A stretch of DNA of 64,000 nucleotides from Euzebyella saccharophila. GTDB taxonomy: Bacteria > Bacteroidota > Bacteroidia > Flavobacteriales > Flavobacteriaceae. The notes under the pieces are model-generated. The model did not search any database. It was given only the letters and a program-made list of their open reading frames with translations, and was not told where the DNA came from. The DNA is taken from NCBI RefSeq assembly GCF_014855495.1, contig NZ_JACYFJ010000004.1, positions 1 through 64,000 on the forward strand. The letters run 5' to 3'. The position numbers were made by a program, and so were the translations under genes. Positions 53,430 to 63,493 of the stretch are shown in pieces (positions within the stretch are counted from its first letter, which is position 1; each line of letters starts with the position of its first letter).

Positions 53430-54383
53430 TTACTCCTTACCGATTCCCATTTTAAGACGTTGGGCTTCCCATCCATGGTCAATATATTCCCAAGAAAAAT
53501 CATTTCCACTGACCTTTATTTTCATAAAGCCCTCTTTGGTATGATGCCTGCGGCCCTTCCAGCCGTTACCGGCGATGGAACCCCCTGTCAAAAAATGGAC
53601 ACGATCGTTGACGAAGCCGTATTCCTTCCAATGAATATGTCCCTGCAAAACCAACTTAAGATTGTGGTCTTTAAAAATATCAAAGACCTCATAGGCGTTA
53701 CTTACCGTTCTGGTGCCTTCTTTTCCATTTAATTGGGAAAAAGTGCAAAGCATGGGAATATGGGTAGTGACCACAATAGGCTTTTCAGTGTCAATGGTTT
53801 GAAGGTGTTTCTGCAACCAAGAGAGCTGTTCTGCATGAAACGAACCTTTATATCGCTTGTTGTCGGTAACGTCCAATGAATTGAGTGTGATAAAATGCCA
53901 ACCTTTATGATCAAAAGCGTAGTAGGTATCACCAAAGTAACGCTGCCACATGCCATATTTATAGTCGGGGTGAGAGGCGTCTTCGGGGCTTTCTTCATAA
54001 ATCGCAAAAAGATCATGATTACCTATGCAATTGTAAACCGGCATTTGAAAACCCTTGGCCATATCTGCATATAGTTTAAAAAGTCCGTCACTTTTCTCAA
54101 AATTGCCCCGCATCACATCGTAGACCAAATCACCACCGGTAATTACAAAATCAGGTTTAAGTGCATTGGTTTTGTCTATGGCCATTTGAAACCCCAGTGG
54201 GGCATTCATTTCAGGTTTTATATGAATATCGGTCATAAAAACGAACTCAAAAGAGGTATCCTCCTTAGAAGACAAAGAATCATTTGCAACCATTGAAAGG
54301 GGTAACAGCGGTGCTGCCGCCGTTGCCAGGCCAGACTTCGCCAAAAACCTCCTTCTACTTAAAGACTTTTCATTAGCCGCCAT
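53430..54383 (-). CDS. Tat-exported calcineurin-like metallophosphoesterase
   Basis: 317 residues. The N-terminus has a twin-arginine signal (SLSRRRFLAKSGLATAAAPL). The metallophosphoesterase core carries all metal motifs: FMTDIHIKP (DxH), ITGGDLVYD (GD), CIGNHDLFA (GNHD), VVTTHIPML (H) and LVLQGHIHWKEYG (GHxH). It is a periplasmic phosphatase or phosphodiesterase; together with the GDPD at 27.7 kb it points to phosphate in the substrate or its lipid anchor. It starts 10 nt after the D-2-hydroxyacid dehydrogenase stop and is probably in the same transcript. Confidence 0.91.
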   Translation of the reverse strand: MAANEKSLSRRRFLAKSGLATAAAPLLPLSMVANDSLSSKEDTSFEFVFMTDIHIKPEMNAPLGFQMAIDKTNALKPDFVITGGDLVYDVMRGNFEKSDGLFKLYADMAKGFQMPVYNCIGNHDLFAIYEESPEDASHPDYKYGMWQRYFGDTYYAFDHKGWHFITLNSLDVTDNKRYKGSFHAEQLSWLQKHLQTIDTEKPIVVTTHIPMLCTFSQLNGKEGTRTVSNAYEVFDIFKDHNLKLVLQGHIHWKEYGFVNDRVHFLTGGSIAGNGWKGRRHHTKEGFMKIKVSGNDFSWEYIDHGWEAQRLKMGIGKE

Positions 54384-54393
54384 ATTAAAGGTT

Positions 54394-55353
54394 TTAATCG
54401 TTCACCACATTTTGAGGCTTCCCTGCCAAAAAAGCTTCGAAATTCGTAACGGCTGTATTCATCAAGCGTTGACGCGCCGCCTTTGAGGCCCAGGCGATGT
54501 GAGGGGTTATTATACAATTTTCTAGGCCGAGCAAAGGATTGTCGGCATTGATCGGCTCACTTGACGCTACGTCTACGGCGGCATAACTTACTTTTTTATT
54601 TAAAAGTGCCTTTCTTAAATCTTCTTCCACCACCAAAGGTCCGCGAGAAGTATTGATGAACATGACCCCATCTTTCATTTTGCCAAGGGAGTTTTTATTG
54701 ATTAGACCTTTCGTTTCTTCCGTAAGCGGGCAATGCAAACTAATTACATCCGACTCTTGTAAAAGCTGGTCTAATTCTACATACTCGATACCTTCAGGTG
54801 CCGGAAACTTTCGACTTCCGGTAGTAATCACTTTCATTCCGAATGCGGTAGCCAATTTAGCGGTGGCCTGACCGATACTTCCGAAACCGATTAGACCCAT
54901 GGTTTTTCCTTCCAATTCCACTAGAGGATAATTCCAAAAACAAAAATCATCGTTCGCACTCCAATCTCCATTTTGAACTGCTCGGTTATGTTCCCCTACA
55001 TGATGACACATTTCAAGTAAAAGGGCCATGGTCATCTGGGCGACTCCCTGGGTACCATAGGTAGGTACATTGGTCACGGTTATACCTTTTTCTTTGGCGT
55101 AGTTGACATCTACAACATTAAAACCAGTGGCCAAGACGCCAATATATTGCAAGTGAGGTGTCTTTTCCAACACCTCTTTGGGCAAAGGCGTCTTATTGGT
55201 GAATACATAGGTCGCATCATCAATCGCTTTTACAATTTCAGAATGTACTGATGGCAATCGGTCATAGACTTTCACATTTCCCATCTGCTCAAGACCTTTC
55301 CAGCTCAAATCTCCTGGGTTTAAAGTAAACCCATCCAAAACAACTATTTTCAT
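54394..55353 (-). CDS. D-2-hydroxyacid dehydrogenase (glycerate/hydroxypyruvate reductase type)
   Basis: 319 residues, cytosolic, NAD(P)-dependent. The Rossmann motif is MGLIGFGSIGQATAKLA. Catalytic-domain motifs are LHCPLTEETKGLIN, MFINTSRGPLVVEEDL (Arg) and CIITPHIAWASKAARQ (His). It interconverts a 2-keto acid and a D-2-hydroxy acid such as hydroxypyruvate and glycerate. In this locus it could handle pyruvate- or glycerate-type products of the lyases. It is transcribed from a TATATTTG -7 at 55384-55377, divergently from GH92. Confidence 0.93.
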   Translation of the reverse strand: MKIVVLDGFTLNPGDLSWKGLEQMGNVKVYDRLPSVHSEIVKAIDDATYVFTNKTPLPKEVLEKTPHLQYIGVLATGFNVVDVNYAKEKGITVTNVPTYGTQGVAQMTMALLLEMCHHVGEHNRAVQNGDWSANDDFCFWNYPLVELEGKTMGLIGFGSIGQATAKLATAFGMKVITTGSRKFPAPEGIEYVELDQLLQESDVISLHCPLTEETKGLINKNSLGKMKDGVMFINTSRGPLVVEEDLRKALLNKKVSYAAVDVASSEPINADNPLLGLENCIITPHIAWASKAARQRLMNTAVTNFEAFLAGKPQNVVND

Positions 55354-55376
55354 TATAAAGTAACTACCGGTTTTTA

Positions 55377-55472
55377 CAAATATAAGGTTTAAGAAGCTGC
55401 AATTATTTCTACTTTTTTGTCCTTTACCCCTAGTATATTAACCTTTCTGATTGAAAGGGAATATTATATTTG
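55377..55472. promoter_or_regulatory. Divergent -7 boxes for the dehydrogenase and GH92 genes
   Basis: Minus strand: TATATTTG at 55384-55377, 24 nt before the dehydrogenase ATG. Plus strand: TATATTTG at 55465-55472, about 30 nt before the GH92 ATG. Each is a perfect -7; -33 elements are not obvious. The GH92 box and the one at 50625 share the context TTATATTTGnnAGTAG. Confidence 0.55.
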
Positions 55473-55500
55473 CCAGTAGCTACACCACAATAAAACCAAC

Positions 55501-57855
55501 ATGTTCAGAACCTCCCAATTTTACCAATTGTATCTAGCTTTCTTTTGCATCATCGGTTACGCCCAAGAAAATCCGATTGACTACGTCGACCCTTTTATCG
55601 GAACCGACTTTTTCGGGCATACCTACCCCGGTGCGGCCTTACCCAATGCTTTGGTACATTTGAGTCCGGATATACATACGGAAGGATGGACCTATTGCGC
55701 GGGCTATGTATATTCCGAAAGTTCGATTATGGGTTTTAGCCATACGCATTGGAGCGGTGTAGGCATGGTAAATGGGGGCGAGATTCTTTTAATGCCCACA
55801 ACCCATCAAAAATTACAAGTGGTTCCAGGAAGCTTGGAGAATCCGGATGCAGGTTATCGCTCACGTTTTGACCATAAGGAGGAATCCGCCTCTCCCGGTT
55901 ACTATTCCGTAATGCTGAAGGATTATAATATTAAGGCCGAATTGACCTCTACCGAAAGAGCAGGTTTTCACCGCTACACCTTCCCAGAATCAAAAACTTC
56001 ACGCATTATTTTAGATGTGGGACATCAAATTGGTGATATGACCCAAGGGAAACTATCTGAATTACGGATTGTCAACAACCAGCAAATTGAAGGTGCCAAA
56101 GCTGCCGGTTTGGGAAAGGTTTATTTTGTAGCAGAATTCAGCAAGCCTTTTCTTTACTACGGTACGTTTGATACCGCCTACAAAACACCGGAATCCGATG
56201 GAAGTATTTTCCCTTATAAAAATGCCGAAGTGGGCGATAAAATCGGTGCTTTCGTACAATACCATACGGAAGAAAATGAAGCTATTCTGGTCAAGGTAGG
56301 AATTTCATATACCAGTATTGAAGGCGCCCGAAAGAATCTAAAGGCTGAAATTCCACATTGGAATTTTGACCAAACCAAGGAACGCGCGGAGAAAATATGG
56401 AACAAAGAGCTTTCCAAGGTTACTATTAAAGGAGGTACTGAAGAGCAAAAACAAATTTTTACAACCGCCTTATATAGGTCCTTATTGGCCCAATATATTT
56501 CACAAGATGTTGATGGTAGCTACTTTGGTTCCGACGGTAAAATTCATCAAGCTGATGGATTCGATTTTTACGGTTCTTTTTCATGTTGGGATACCTATAG
56601 AACCCAACACCCGCTAATGACTTTGGTGGAACCGGAGCATGTGAATGATTATATCAAGTCCATTGAAAAAAAAGTAAAGAACTACGGATGGTTGCCTGCC
56701 CAACATTTTTTAAATGTTTACGGCGAATCTATGGTAGGCGACCATTTAATACCTGTTATTGTAGATGCGTATTTAAAAGGCTACCGAGATTTTGATGTAG
56801 AACTTATATACAAGGCCATGAAAAAGAAAGCCTTGGAAACGCCAAAACCACCTATTCCGGAAGAGGCGGGCCGTTCTGGACTCGAATTTTATCTTGATTT
56901 AGGATATGCACCTATAGATAAAGTTACCGAGGCCGTACCCAACACCTTAGAATTGGCCTATGACGACTGGTGTATTGCCCAATTGGCAAAAGAGCTCGGC
57001 AAGGAAAAAGATTATGAACTTTTTACCCAGCGTGCTTACAATTATCAAAATGTCTGGGATAAAAAAACACAGTTTATGCGACCAAGAAAAGCAGATGGTT
57101 CTTGGTTACCGGCCTTGGAAAACCAAACCCAACAAATCGTAACCGAAGGTGACCATAGCTATTATCAATATTTCGATCCTTTATTAGTGGGCCGTAGGCC
57201 GAACCGCCATTATACAGAATCGAATGCGTGGCAATACGTTTGGTCTGTTCAACATGATGTTCAGGGACTAATTGAACTATTTGGCGGACCGAAAGCCTTT
57301 ACAAATAAACTCGACACCTTTTTTGAAATGTCGCCCGTTATTACGCCTCCCAAATACGTGGGTGTGGTGGGTACCATAGGACAATACGTGCATGGAAACC
57401 AGCCCTCACACCATGTGGCCTATCTCTACAATTATGCAGGACAACCCTGGAAAACACAACAAAAAGCACGACAGGTAATGAACGAATTTTACCGTACAGG
57501 GCCGGGAGGACTTTGCGGAAATGAAGATATGGGTTCGTTATCTTCCTGGTATGTCCTCAGTGCCATTGGAATTTATCCCATGACCCCCGGAAGCACCGTC
57601 TACACCATCGGAAGTCCTATTTTTGAAGAAGTAGAACTAAACCTGCCAGAGGGGAAGTCTTTCAACATTAAAACAATCAACAACTCGCTAAAAAATCAAT
57701 ACATACAATCGGCGAAACTCAACGGAAAGCCTTTTAATCAAACTTTTATAGACCATTCGATCATTCTGAAGGGAGGAACTTTAGAGTTCGTGATGGGAGC
57801 TAAACCCAATAAGTCTTGGGGCAGTAAAAAGACACCGCCTTCCATGAGCAATTGA
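55501..57855 (+). CDS. GH92 family alpha-mannosidase
   Basis: 784 residues with a signal peptide (YQLYLAFFCIIGYAQ). It is a calcium-dependent exo-alpha-mannosidase of family GH92, with DYVDPFIGTDFFGHTYPGAA at the N-terminus, SIMGFSHTHWSGVGMVNGGE, SFSCWDTYRTQHPLMTL, and GLCGNEDMGSLSSWYVLSAI with IYPMTPGSTVYTIGSP near the C-terminus. The family trims alpha-1,2/1,3/1,4/1,6-mannose from N-glycans or mannans. It is probably periplasmic. It is the first gene of a pair with the DUF3748-like lipoprotein, 57 nt downstream. Confidence 0.94.
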   Translation: MFRTSQFYQLYLAFFCIIGYAQENPIDYVDPFIGTDFFGHTYPGAALPNALVHLSPDIHTEGWTYCAGYVYSESSIMGFSHTHWSGVGMVNGGEILLMPTTHQKLQVVPGSLENPDAGYRSRFDHKEESASPGYYSVMLKDYNIKAELTSTERAGFHRYTFPESKTSRIILDVGHQIGDMTQGKLSELRIVNNQQIEGAKAAGLGKVYFVAEFSKPFLYYGTFDTAYKTPESDGSIFPYKNAEVGDKIGAFVQYHTEENEAILVKVGISYTSIEGARKNLKAEIPHWNFDQTKERAEKIWNKELSKVTIKGGTEEQKQIFTTALYRSLLAQYISQDVDGSYFGSDGKIHQADGFDFYGSFSCWDTYRTQHPLMTLVEPEHVNDYIKSIEKKVKNYGWLPAQHFLNVYGESMVGDHLIPVIVDAYLKGYRDFDVELIYKAMKKKALETPKPPIPEEAGRSGLEFYLDLGYAPIDKVTEAVPNTLELAYDDWCIAQLAKELGKEKDYELFTQRAYNYQNVWDKKTQFMRPRKADGSWLPALENQTQQIVTEGDHSYYQYFDPLLVGRRPNRHYTESNAWQYVWSVQHDVQGLIELFGGPKAFTNKLDTFFEMSPVITPPKYVGVVGTIGQYVHGNQPSHHVAYLYNYAGQPWKTQQKARQVMNEFYRTGPGGLCGNEDMGSLSSWYVLSAIGIYPMTPGSTVYTIGSPIFEEVELNLPEGKSFNIKTINNSLKNQYIQSAKLNGKPFNQTFIDHSIILKGGTLEFVMGAKPNKSWGSKKTPPSMSN

Positions 57856-57912
57856 AAAAAGTGAGAAAGCTTTTACGTAACAAATTACGAGAGCCTGAAT
57901 AGAAGTGTATTT

Positions 57913-59277
57913 ATGAATTATCAAAAGTTTTGGTTTTTAATATTCATCGGATGCGCAAGCATCCATTCCTGTAATCAAATGGAATTTAAAAAAGAGATTC
58001 AACTGACACGTGACCTCACATACAATCACGATTTGGACAACAACGATAATTTTTCTCCTGACGACCTGTGGCTGGTCTATGATACAAGAACCGAATCGGG
58101 CGGCATTGGCGGTAATGCGACCATCGAAAAGGTGCATGTGGCAACGGGCGAAAAAAAGGTGCTTTACCATATTCCCGAAAACACGGTGCACGGCCCTGGT
58201 GTAGGAGCCGTTAGTTACAGTCACACTAAAAACCAAGTGGCCTTTATTCACGGACTTCTGAATTGTTTTGAGACCAGCCCCTACGAACAGTGGCGGCGTA
58301 GTGGTGTTATCATTGATGAAAACAGTTCTGAAGCTCGTATTTTTATGGATGCTCGCGATGTGGAAGCACCTTTTACTGTTGGTGCCCTTAGAGGAGGTAC
58401 GCACCGGCACGAATGGAGTGGCGATGGGAAATTTATCGGCTTTACCTATAACGATGCCATCATGAAGCAATTGGAAGATTCTACTGGAAGCATTCATAAT
58501 CTCAGAACTATCGGTGTCTCTAAACGCAATTCTCCCGTAGTTGTGAAAAATGAGAATGCCGAAAATTTTTCGGGAGAGTGGTACAGTGTTTTGGTGGTCA
58601 GCGTCGTACCAGAACCCGCTCCCGGAAGTGATGAAATAAGCAGGGCAGCTGGAGATAGTTGGGTCGGTCATAACGGATACATAAAAAAAGATGGAAAAAG
58701 GCAAAGAGCGCGAGCTTTTATCGGAACCGTTAAAAATTCAACAGGGGAAAATGTAGATGAGGTATTTATTGTAGATATTCCGGAAGATATCACTCAACCA
58801 AATGAAAATAGTCCTTTAGAAGGAACGGAAACTAGCTTGCCCGCTCCACCAAAAGGAGCAAACCAACGGAGACTGACCTTCACTTCAAGGAACGATTACC
58901 CAGGCTGCGAGGGTATTGTACGTTCCTCTATCGATGGTTCTCTATTAGCTTTTTTAGCCTATGATAAGAATCACGTAAAACAGGTTTATGCCATATCACC
59001 TCTTGGCGGAGAACCCCAACAGCTTACATTTCACAAAAACGATGTTCAAACTGGGGTTCGCTGGCATCCTAGTAGGCAAGAGATTATCTATGTGCAGAAT
59101 AACTCCATCCACCGAAAAAAAATCAATGCGCAAGAGTCAGAGGTACTCACCCAGCCTACCAATGATGTCCCCACCAATTTGGTATGGTCACATGATGGCC
59201 AAACCATTGCCTACAATAGAATGGTCAAAAATTCCAAGGGGGAAAAAACCAAACAGATATTTTTAATCAATTTATAG
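57913..59277 (+). CDS. DUF3748-like TolB-type propeller lipoprotein
   Basis: 454 residues. It has an N-terminal lipoprotein signal (IFIGCASIHSCNQ) and TolB-like WD40/PD40 repeats: LTRDLTYNHDLDNNDNFSPD, WLVYDTRTESGGIGG, GTHRHEWSGDGKFIGFTYND, LAFLAYDKNHVKQVYAISPL, and LVWSHDGQTIAYNRM near the end. The pattern resembles DUF3748 (from memory). No catalytic residues are known. It may be a binding or sugar-processing propeller that accompanies GH92. The stop is 2 nt from the stop of the convergent hydrolase gene. Confidence 0.72.
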   Translation: MNYQKFWFLIFIGCASIHSCNQMEFKKEIQLTRDLTYNHDLDNNDNFSPDDLWLVYDTRTESGGIGGNATIEKVHVATGEKKVLYHIPENTVHGPGVGAVSYSHTKNQVAFIHGLLNCFETSPYEQWRRSGVIIDENSSEARIFMDARDVEAPFTVGALRGGTHRHEWSGDGKFIGFTYNDAIMKQLEDSTGSIHNLRTIGVSKRNSPVVVKNENAENFSGEWYSVLVVSVVPEPAPGSDEISRAAGDSWVGHNGYIKKDGKRQRARAFIGTVKNSTGENVDEVFIVDIPEDITQPNENSPLEGTETSLPAPPKGANQRRLTFTSRNDYPGCEGIVRSSIDGSLLAFLAYDKNHVKQVYAISPLGGEPQQLTFHKNDVQTGVRWHPSRQEIIYVQNNSIHRKKINAQESEVLTQPTNDVPTNLVWSHDGQTIAYNRMVKNSKGEKTKQIFLINL

Positions 59278-59279
59278 AC

Positions 59280-61637
59280 CTATTGTTTGATTAGCCAAAC
59301 ATCTGTGACCCGTGACTGCTTGCGCCAGTTTAGGTGCTTCTCATCAGGCTTGTCAAAGGTAATTTTCAAATTACCGTCAGCAATCAATTCTTTCGGCAAG
59401 GGAAATTCTTTGAATTCTTCGAAGCCTTTTTCATATTTGGTGGGCTCTAATCGTTCCCCATTCGCTCGTAAGAGCGCCTCTCCGTAACCAGCTACCCTTA
59501 TGAGATAGTCCGTTTCGAAATTTAAGCCCTCATATTCCAAAACAGGGGAAAATTGAAACAGTTGGGTCGACAACCTCTTTCGGCTTTTTCCATCATGCTC
59601 CCATAAGTAGTCAATGGCATCGTCCGTTTCTGAAGTTACGTGCTTTGCCGCCGCACTTGAAATATTGTCATAAAAACTGCCCTCACCCGGACTTTCATAC
59701 GTTCTTATAAAATCCAATCGGGCTATTTTTTCTTCTTCCGTAGTTAGTTTTTTCACCTTTCCAAACTCATCTTCTAACCACCACCTGTTATTTAAAGGGA
59801 TATCAAGAAAATCTAAAATAGCGCCCCGTTCGGCACCCCTCGCTTGATATTTTTCTACACTTGTCTGAGCTCCAACGGACTGAAAGAGCTCTTCAGCATA
59901 CCACTCGATTTTCTTTCGAAGATCTCGGCCAGTTTGCGCCGAATCGGTGGATTTTAAAATTATAAGGGCTTTTTCCATGGCCGCTTCAGCACCCATTTCC
60001 GCAGCTTCTGACAGCACTTTATAGGACTTTTGCTCTAAACCTGATTCAAAAACAAGTTTTGCTTTTACATAAGCATCATAATAAGCTCGTAAAATCAGCT
60101 GCTGCCACCTCCAGTTTTCTGAAAGTTCAGGATGATTTTTCTCTAAGCTTTTCCATTTTTCAAGCGTACTATCGATTCCTTCATTTTCTAAAATGGGCCC
60201 TTTCCAATTTTTTTCCAGTGCAAAAATGCCCTCGGAAGCCTTATCGGCTACTTCCGTACCAAAGAAAAATTGACAATATTCTTTAACCACATCCTCGGTA
60301 TTTACTTTAGAATTCCATCCTAATTGACTCCATAACACTTTGTTCACATCGTCGTGGGAACCGTCAGAATAGGTGATAAATCCATCGGTTTTAGAAACAT
60401 CTCTTCTAAAATATTGAGTATATAAATTCGGTTGTGGACTGATAGGTTCCCTACCCAAGGTAAGCGCATAGGCCTGATCCCAACGTAAGGCGGGGTAATG
60501 GCATCTCACCGTATGGGTGATATCAGGGTAAAAACGATAAGCGTATTTCTCTGGTAATTGCTCCCTTTCAAAATCAAGCGGTGGACTACTAGGTCCGTTT
60601 ACCAAACCGGCCAGCCAATCCGGTTTTTCTTTTTGTAGGTATTCAAAAAAATAAGAAGTCTTCTCTTCATTAAAGCCCTGCAAAGAGACCCAGATACCGG
60701 CCTCTGGATGGTATTTATGCAAGATAGTGGCCAGATCCTTTAAATAAGGAATCAATACCGACGGATGGTTTTCACCAGGATCACCACCAGGAACAAAAAC
60801 GGCGTTCAATTTGGGAGTTCTGGCATAAAAAGCTTCTTGTTGTATAAACCCTTCTTCGTGTGCATTAGCTTCCGTTAAATCTTTGGGAGCGGGCGTCCAT
60901 ACCCAATAATCCACCCCGTATTTCTGACATATTTCACTCAATGCTACCTCCATCTCTTGAGGATGCACCTTAAAATGTGGACTCGAACCTGCTTCTTGAA
61001 AAGGGATGTTTTCAAAACTGTTAGCACCAAATAGTATTTGTTCACGAAAATGTTGGTCAAATTGCTCCACCGTCCATGCATCCCAAGAATTGGCCGTATT
61101 CCGATATCCGAACTGGTGGCCCCGCAGCGGGTACTCAGGTTCAGATACCAGCTTTATACCCTTTTCTAATGTAAATTTATCCCTCGACAGCTGAGCAATT
61201 CGCAATAACTTGCCAATTCCGTACAAAAGACCTCGTTCATCGGCACCAACAATCCAAAGGACATCTTGGTCTTCGAGGACTTCATGGTACAGACGAAACC
61301 CTTCTTTTTTTAGGCTAGTCTCCAAGAGGAAGCTAGGTACCTTTGAGGATTCAAAGAGGTCTATCTCTCTTTGTAATGCCATTTTGATGACCGTTTTCGC
61401 ATCTGTAGCATCTCCTTTGTGCAAATTAAAACCGGTTCTCTTAGCAATTTCCTCGGTCAAAACAGCAAAAAGGGTTGCCTGCATTGTTTTATCCACCCCA
61501 CTGGATATTATTACTACCGCTTTCGATAAATCTAAATGGTCATTCTCAACCTCTGATTTACAACCTAGCAGAAGAACAACTATTCCAATAAAAAAAATTC
61601 TGGTTTTCAATGCAGTTTGATAAAATGATAAAAACAA
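59280..61637 (-). CDS. Large glycoside-hydrolase-like lipoprotein (GH67/GH20-type architecture)
   Basis: 785 residues with a lipoprotein signal (IFFIGIVVLLLGCKSE). The N-terminal ~150 residues resemble the non-catalytic domain of alpha-glucuronidases and hexosaminidases (VLWIVGADERGLLYGIGKLL). A TIM-barrel-like region follows (YPLRGHQFGYRNTANSWDAW, VDYWVWTPAP, PDWLAGLVNGPSSPP, GFITYSDGSHDDVNKVLWSQ), then a helical region and a C-terminal beta domain (LIADGNLKITFDKPDE). The exact GH family and substrate are uncertain. The start is uncertain: ATG 61637 or a TTG ten codons later (LKTRIFF), which would give a more typical lipoprotein signal. It converges with the DUF3748-like gene. Confidence 0.7.
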   Translation of the reverse strand: MFLSFYQTALKTRIFFIGIVVLLLGCKSEVENDHLDLSKAVVIISSGVDKTMQATLFAVLTEEIAKRTGFNLHKGDATDAKTVIKMALQREIDLFESSKVPSFLLETSLKKEGFRLYHEVLEDQDVLWIVGADERGLLYGIGKLLRIAQLSRDKFTLEKGIKLVSEPEYPLRGHQFGYRNTANSWDAWTVEQFDQHFREQILFGANSFENIPFQEAGSSPHFKVHPQEMEVALSEICQKYGVDYWVWTPAPKDLTEANAHEEGFIQQEAFYARTPKLNAVFVPGGDPGENHPSVLIPYLKDLATILHKYHPEAGIWVSLQGFNEEKTSYFFEYLQKEKPDWLAGLVNGPSSPPLDFEREQLPEKYAYRFYPDITHTVRCHYPALRWDQAYALTLGREPISPQPNLYTQYFRRDVSKTDGFITYSDGSHDDVNKVLWSQLGWNSKVNTEDVVKEYCQFFFGTEVADKASEGIFALEKNWKGPILENEGIDSTLEKWKSLEKNHPELSENWRWQQLILRAYYDAYVKAKLVFESGLEQKSYKVLSEAAEMGAEAAMEKALIILKSTDSAQTGRDLRKKIEWYAEELFQSVGAQTSVEKYQARGAERGAILDFLDIPLNNRWWLEDEFGKVKKLTTEEEKIARLDFIRTYESPGEGSFYDNISSAAAKHVTSETDDAIDYLWEHDGKSRKRLSTQLFQFSPVLEYEGLNFETDYLIRVAGYGEALLRANGERLEPTKYEKGFEEFKEFPLPKELIADGNLKITFDKPDEKHLNWRKQSRVTDVWLIKQ

Positions 61638-61666
61638 GATAATAGTGCTATCTATCGTTTGTATGC

Positions 61667-61701
61667 TAAAAAATTACCCGGGGCCAAAACCCCAGGTAAT
61701 T
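61667..61701 (-). terminator. Terminator of the second susC-susD operon
   Basis: The stem AATTACC/GGTAATT, one C-A mismatch, then GGGG/CCCC (61672-61701) around CCAAAA. On the minus strand it is followed by a run of T. It lies 53 nt past the susD stop at 61754 and also upstream of the convergent-side hydrolase gene start. Confidence 0.87.
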
Positions 61702-61753
61702 AAAATAATAAACTAACTCAACAATTAATAATTCTCAAACATCGCTTAGTAGA

Positions 61754-63460
61754 CTACCAAGGTTGATCAACCCCCTGCAGTACCCAAGGTTTTGACCAAG
61801 GGGTATCATTTTGAATATAACCTGGTACATCATCCGTATGCTCCGTTTCTTCTAAGCTGTTCAATGCGCTGTAATAGTTTTCACGGTTAAGGGTACTGTT
61901 TTCGGTGGGATAAACAAATCTTACGGGAATCACATCGGATTTAGCGAAGGGCCCCGGTCTTAAATCTGGAAGTCCTGTTCTTCTCCAGTCCAAATAGGCT
62001 TCCGATGCCGAACTAAAATTGGCTATCCATTTTTGCTCCATCAATTGTTCCAAGGTTCCATCATAGGCAACCCCTTCATTATCGATATAATCTTCATAGG
62101 CATCGGCCAATCCCCAAGTTTCTAAAGAGGCCTCCACCCCTTTGTTATAATTACCCTCGGCATCGGTACCCCATCCTTTTAAGGCGGCCTCGGCCTTTAA
62201 GAAGCACAATTCAGCATAGGAAAATACCCGTGCTTTTAGATTAGGGCCTTCAAGTTCATTGAACATAGGATTCATTAGGGAAACATGAATATTACCCCCA
62301 CCCTGTACCGGACTCGGATTCAAGTTATAGGTATAAGGTTCTGTACCTTGGTTAGACACCGGTAAGCCCACAAATACGCCATTGGTATCGATCATAGTAA
62401 GCCCTGCCTCACGATCTGCATACCAAGTTGCAGGGTCATAAATGGCCAAGTTTTTACTCGCTAGAGAATCGTTGTTAATATATCGCAATCCGTTGGAAAT
62501 CTCTAGAAAAGTAGATGGCCCAGAAGGCATTTCGGCGGGAGCGACCACTTGCGTAGGTACCTCAACAGCATCGAACCAGATATCACTTCTAGGGTCATCT
62601 AGTTCCTCTAAAGCGTAAATCAATGTGGCACATGGCTTTACCCGAGTAAAATTAGAAGGTGTAGCTGACAAACCGTTACTAGGCTGCGAATCTCCGGGAC
62701 TAATGCCTAAATAGGAAACAGCAAGCTCATCATCTACACTTTCCATTAGTGGTTTTGCCAAAGTATTTTGGACGCCGGTACTAGCAAATGCAGGGTCTTT
62801 TTCAGACAATCGCATGTAATACCTCAAAGCAAGTGAATTAGCGTATTTCTCCCATTTTTCGGCATCACCTCCAAAGAAAATATCCTGAGAAGGGCTTATG
62901 GTTTCCAAACTGGACATATTAGATGAAATCAATTGGGATGCAGCTTCAAAATCGGCTATTGAGCCCTTGTAAACCGATTCTTGAGAGTCGTATTTAGGTA
63001 AATCGACCCCATCAGCATCTGCCCCTTGCAAGGCTTCCGTATAGGGCACATCCCCATAAAAGTCGGTTAAGAGAGCAAAATTGTGTGCCCTTAAAATCAT
63101 TGCAATTGCCTCATGAAAAACCAGTCCGGATTCTTGTGAGCGCTCCAAGGCCAGGTTTACGGTTCTTAAATTGTTGTAATAAGTTTCCCATCCGTCGCCT
63201 TCCCAATCGTAATCATTGGTGCCCCAAGAATCTTTCTGAATATATTGAACGTAGGCGGCCAAAGGATTGCTATAACCCTTATTGCCTACATCCATAGCCG
63301 TATTTACCATAACATCGGTCAACAAAAAGCTAGGATTACCTTCTTCTAGATTGACCCCATTCGGATTGATATTACGCTCCGTAATATCATCATCACACGA
63401 ACCGAGCACTACTAGCACAGCTAAAAGAGCCAGGTTCATTATTTTATTTAAAGTCTTCAT
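61754..63460 (-). CDS. SusD-like outer-membrane lipoprotein (system 2)
   Basis: 568 residues. Lipoprotein signal LALLAVLVVLGSCDDD, then ITERNINPNGVNLEEGNPSF, a SusD/RagB (SusD_2-like) N-terminus. Further conserved blocks are YVQYIQKDSWGTNDYDWEGD, NFALLTDFYGDVPYTEALQG and the C-terminal WIANFSSASEAYLDWRRTGL. It is homologous to system 1 SusD but clearly diverged, so a different or differently linked glycan is expected. It lies 33 nt after the partial susC and is followed by a strong terminator. Confidence 0.93.
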   Translation of the reverse strand: MKTLNKIMNLALLAVLVVLGSCDDDITERNINPNGVNLEEGNPSFLLTDVMVNTAMDVGNKGYSNPLAAYVQYIQKDSWGTNDYDWEGDGWETYYNNLRTVNLALERSQESGLVFHEAIAMILRAHNFALLTDFYGDVPYTEALQGADADGVDLPKYDSQESVYKGSIADFEAASQLISSNMSSLETISPSQDIFFGGDAEKWEKYANSLALRYYMRLSEKDPAFASTGVQNTLAKPLMESVDDELAVSYLGISPGDSQPSNGLSATPSNFTRVKPCATLIYALEELDDPRSDIWFDAVEVPTQVVAPAEMPSGPSTFLEISNGLRYINNDSLASKNLAIYDPATWYADREAGLTMIDTNGVFVGLPVSNQGTEPYTYNLNPSPVQGGGNIHVSLMNPMFNELEGPNLKARVFSYAELCFLKAEAALKGWGTDAEGNYNKGVEASLETWGLADAYEDYIDNEGVAYDGTLEQLMEQKWIANFSSASEAYLDWRRTGLPDLRPGPFAKSDVIPVRFVYPTENSTLNRENYYSALNSLEETEHTDDVPGYIQNDTPWSKPWVLQGVDQPW

Positions 63461-63493
63461 AACTATATCTAATTTTTTATTGAATTGACCTGA

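Noticed and set aside
57937-58704. 255-residue open frame on the minus strand
   Set aside because: It lies entirely antisense to the DUF3748-like gene, whose own frame has a clear signal peptide and propeller repeats. The antisense protein has no recognisable domain.
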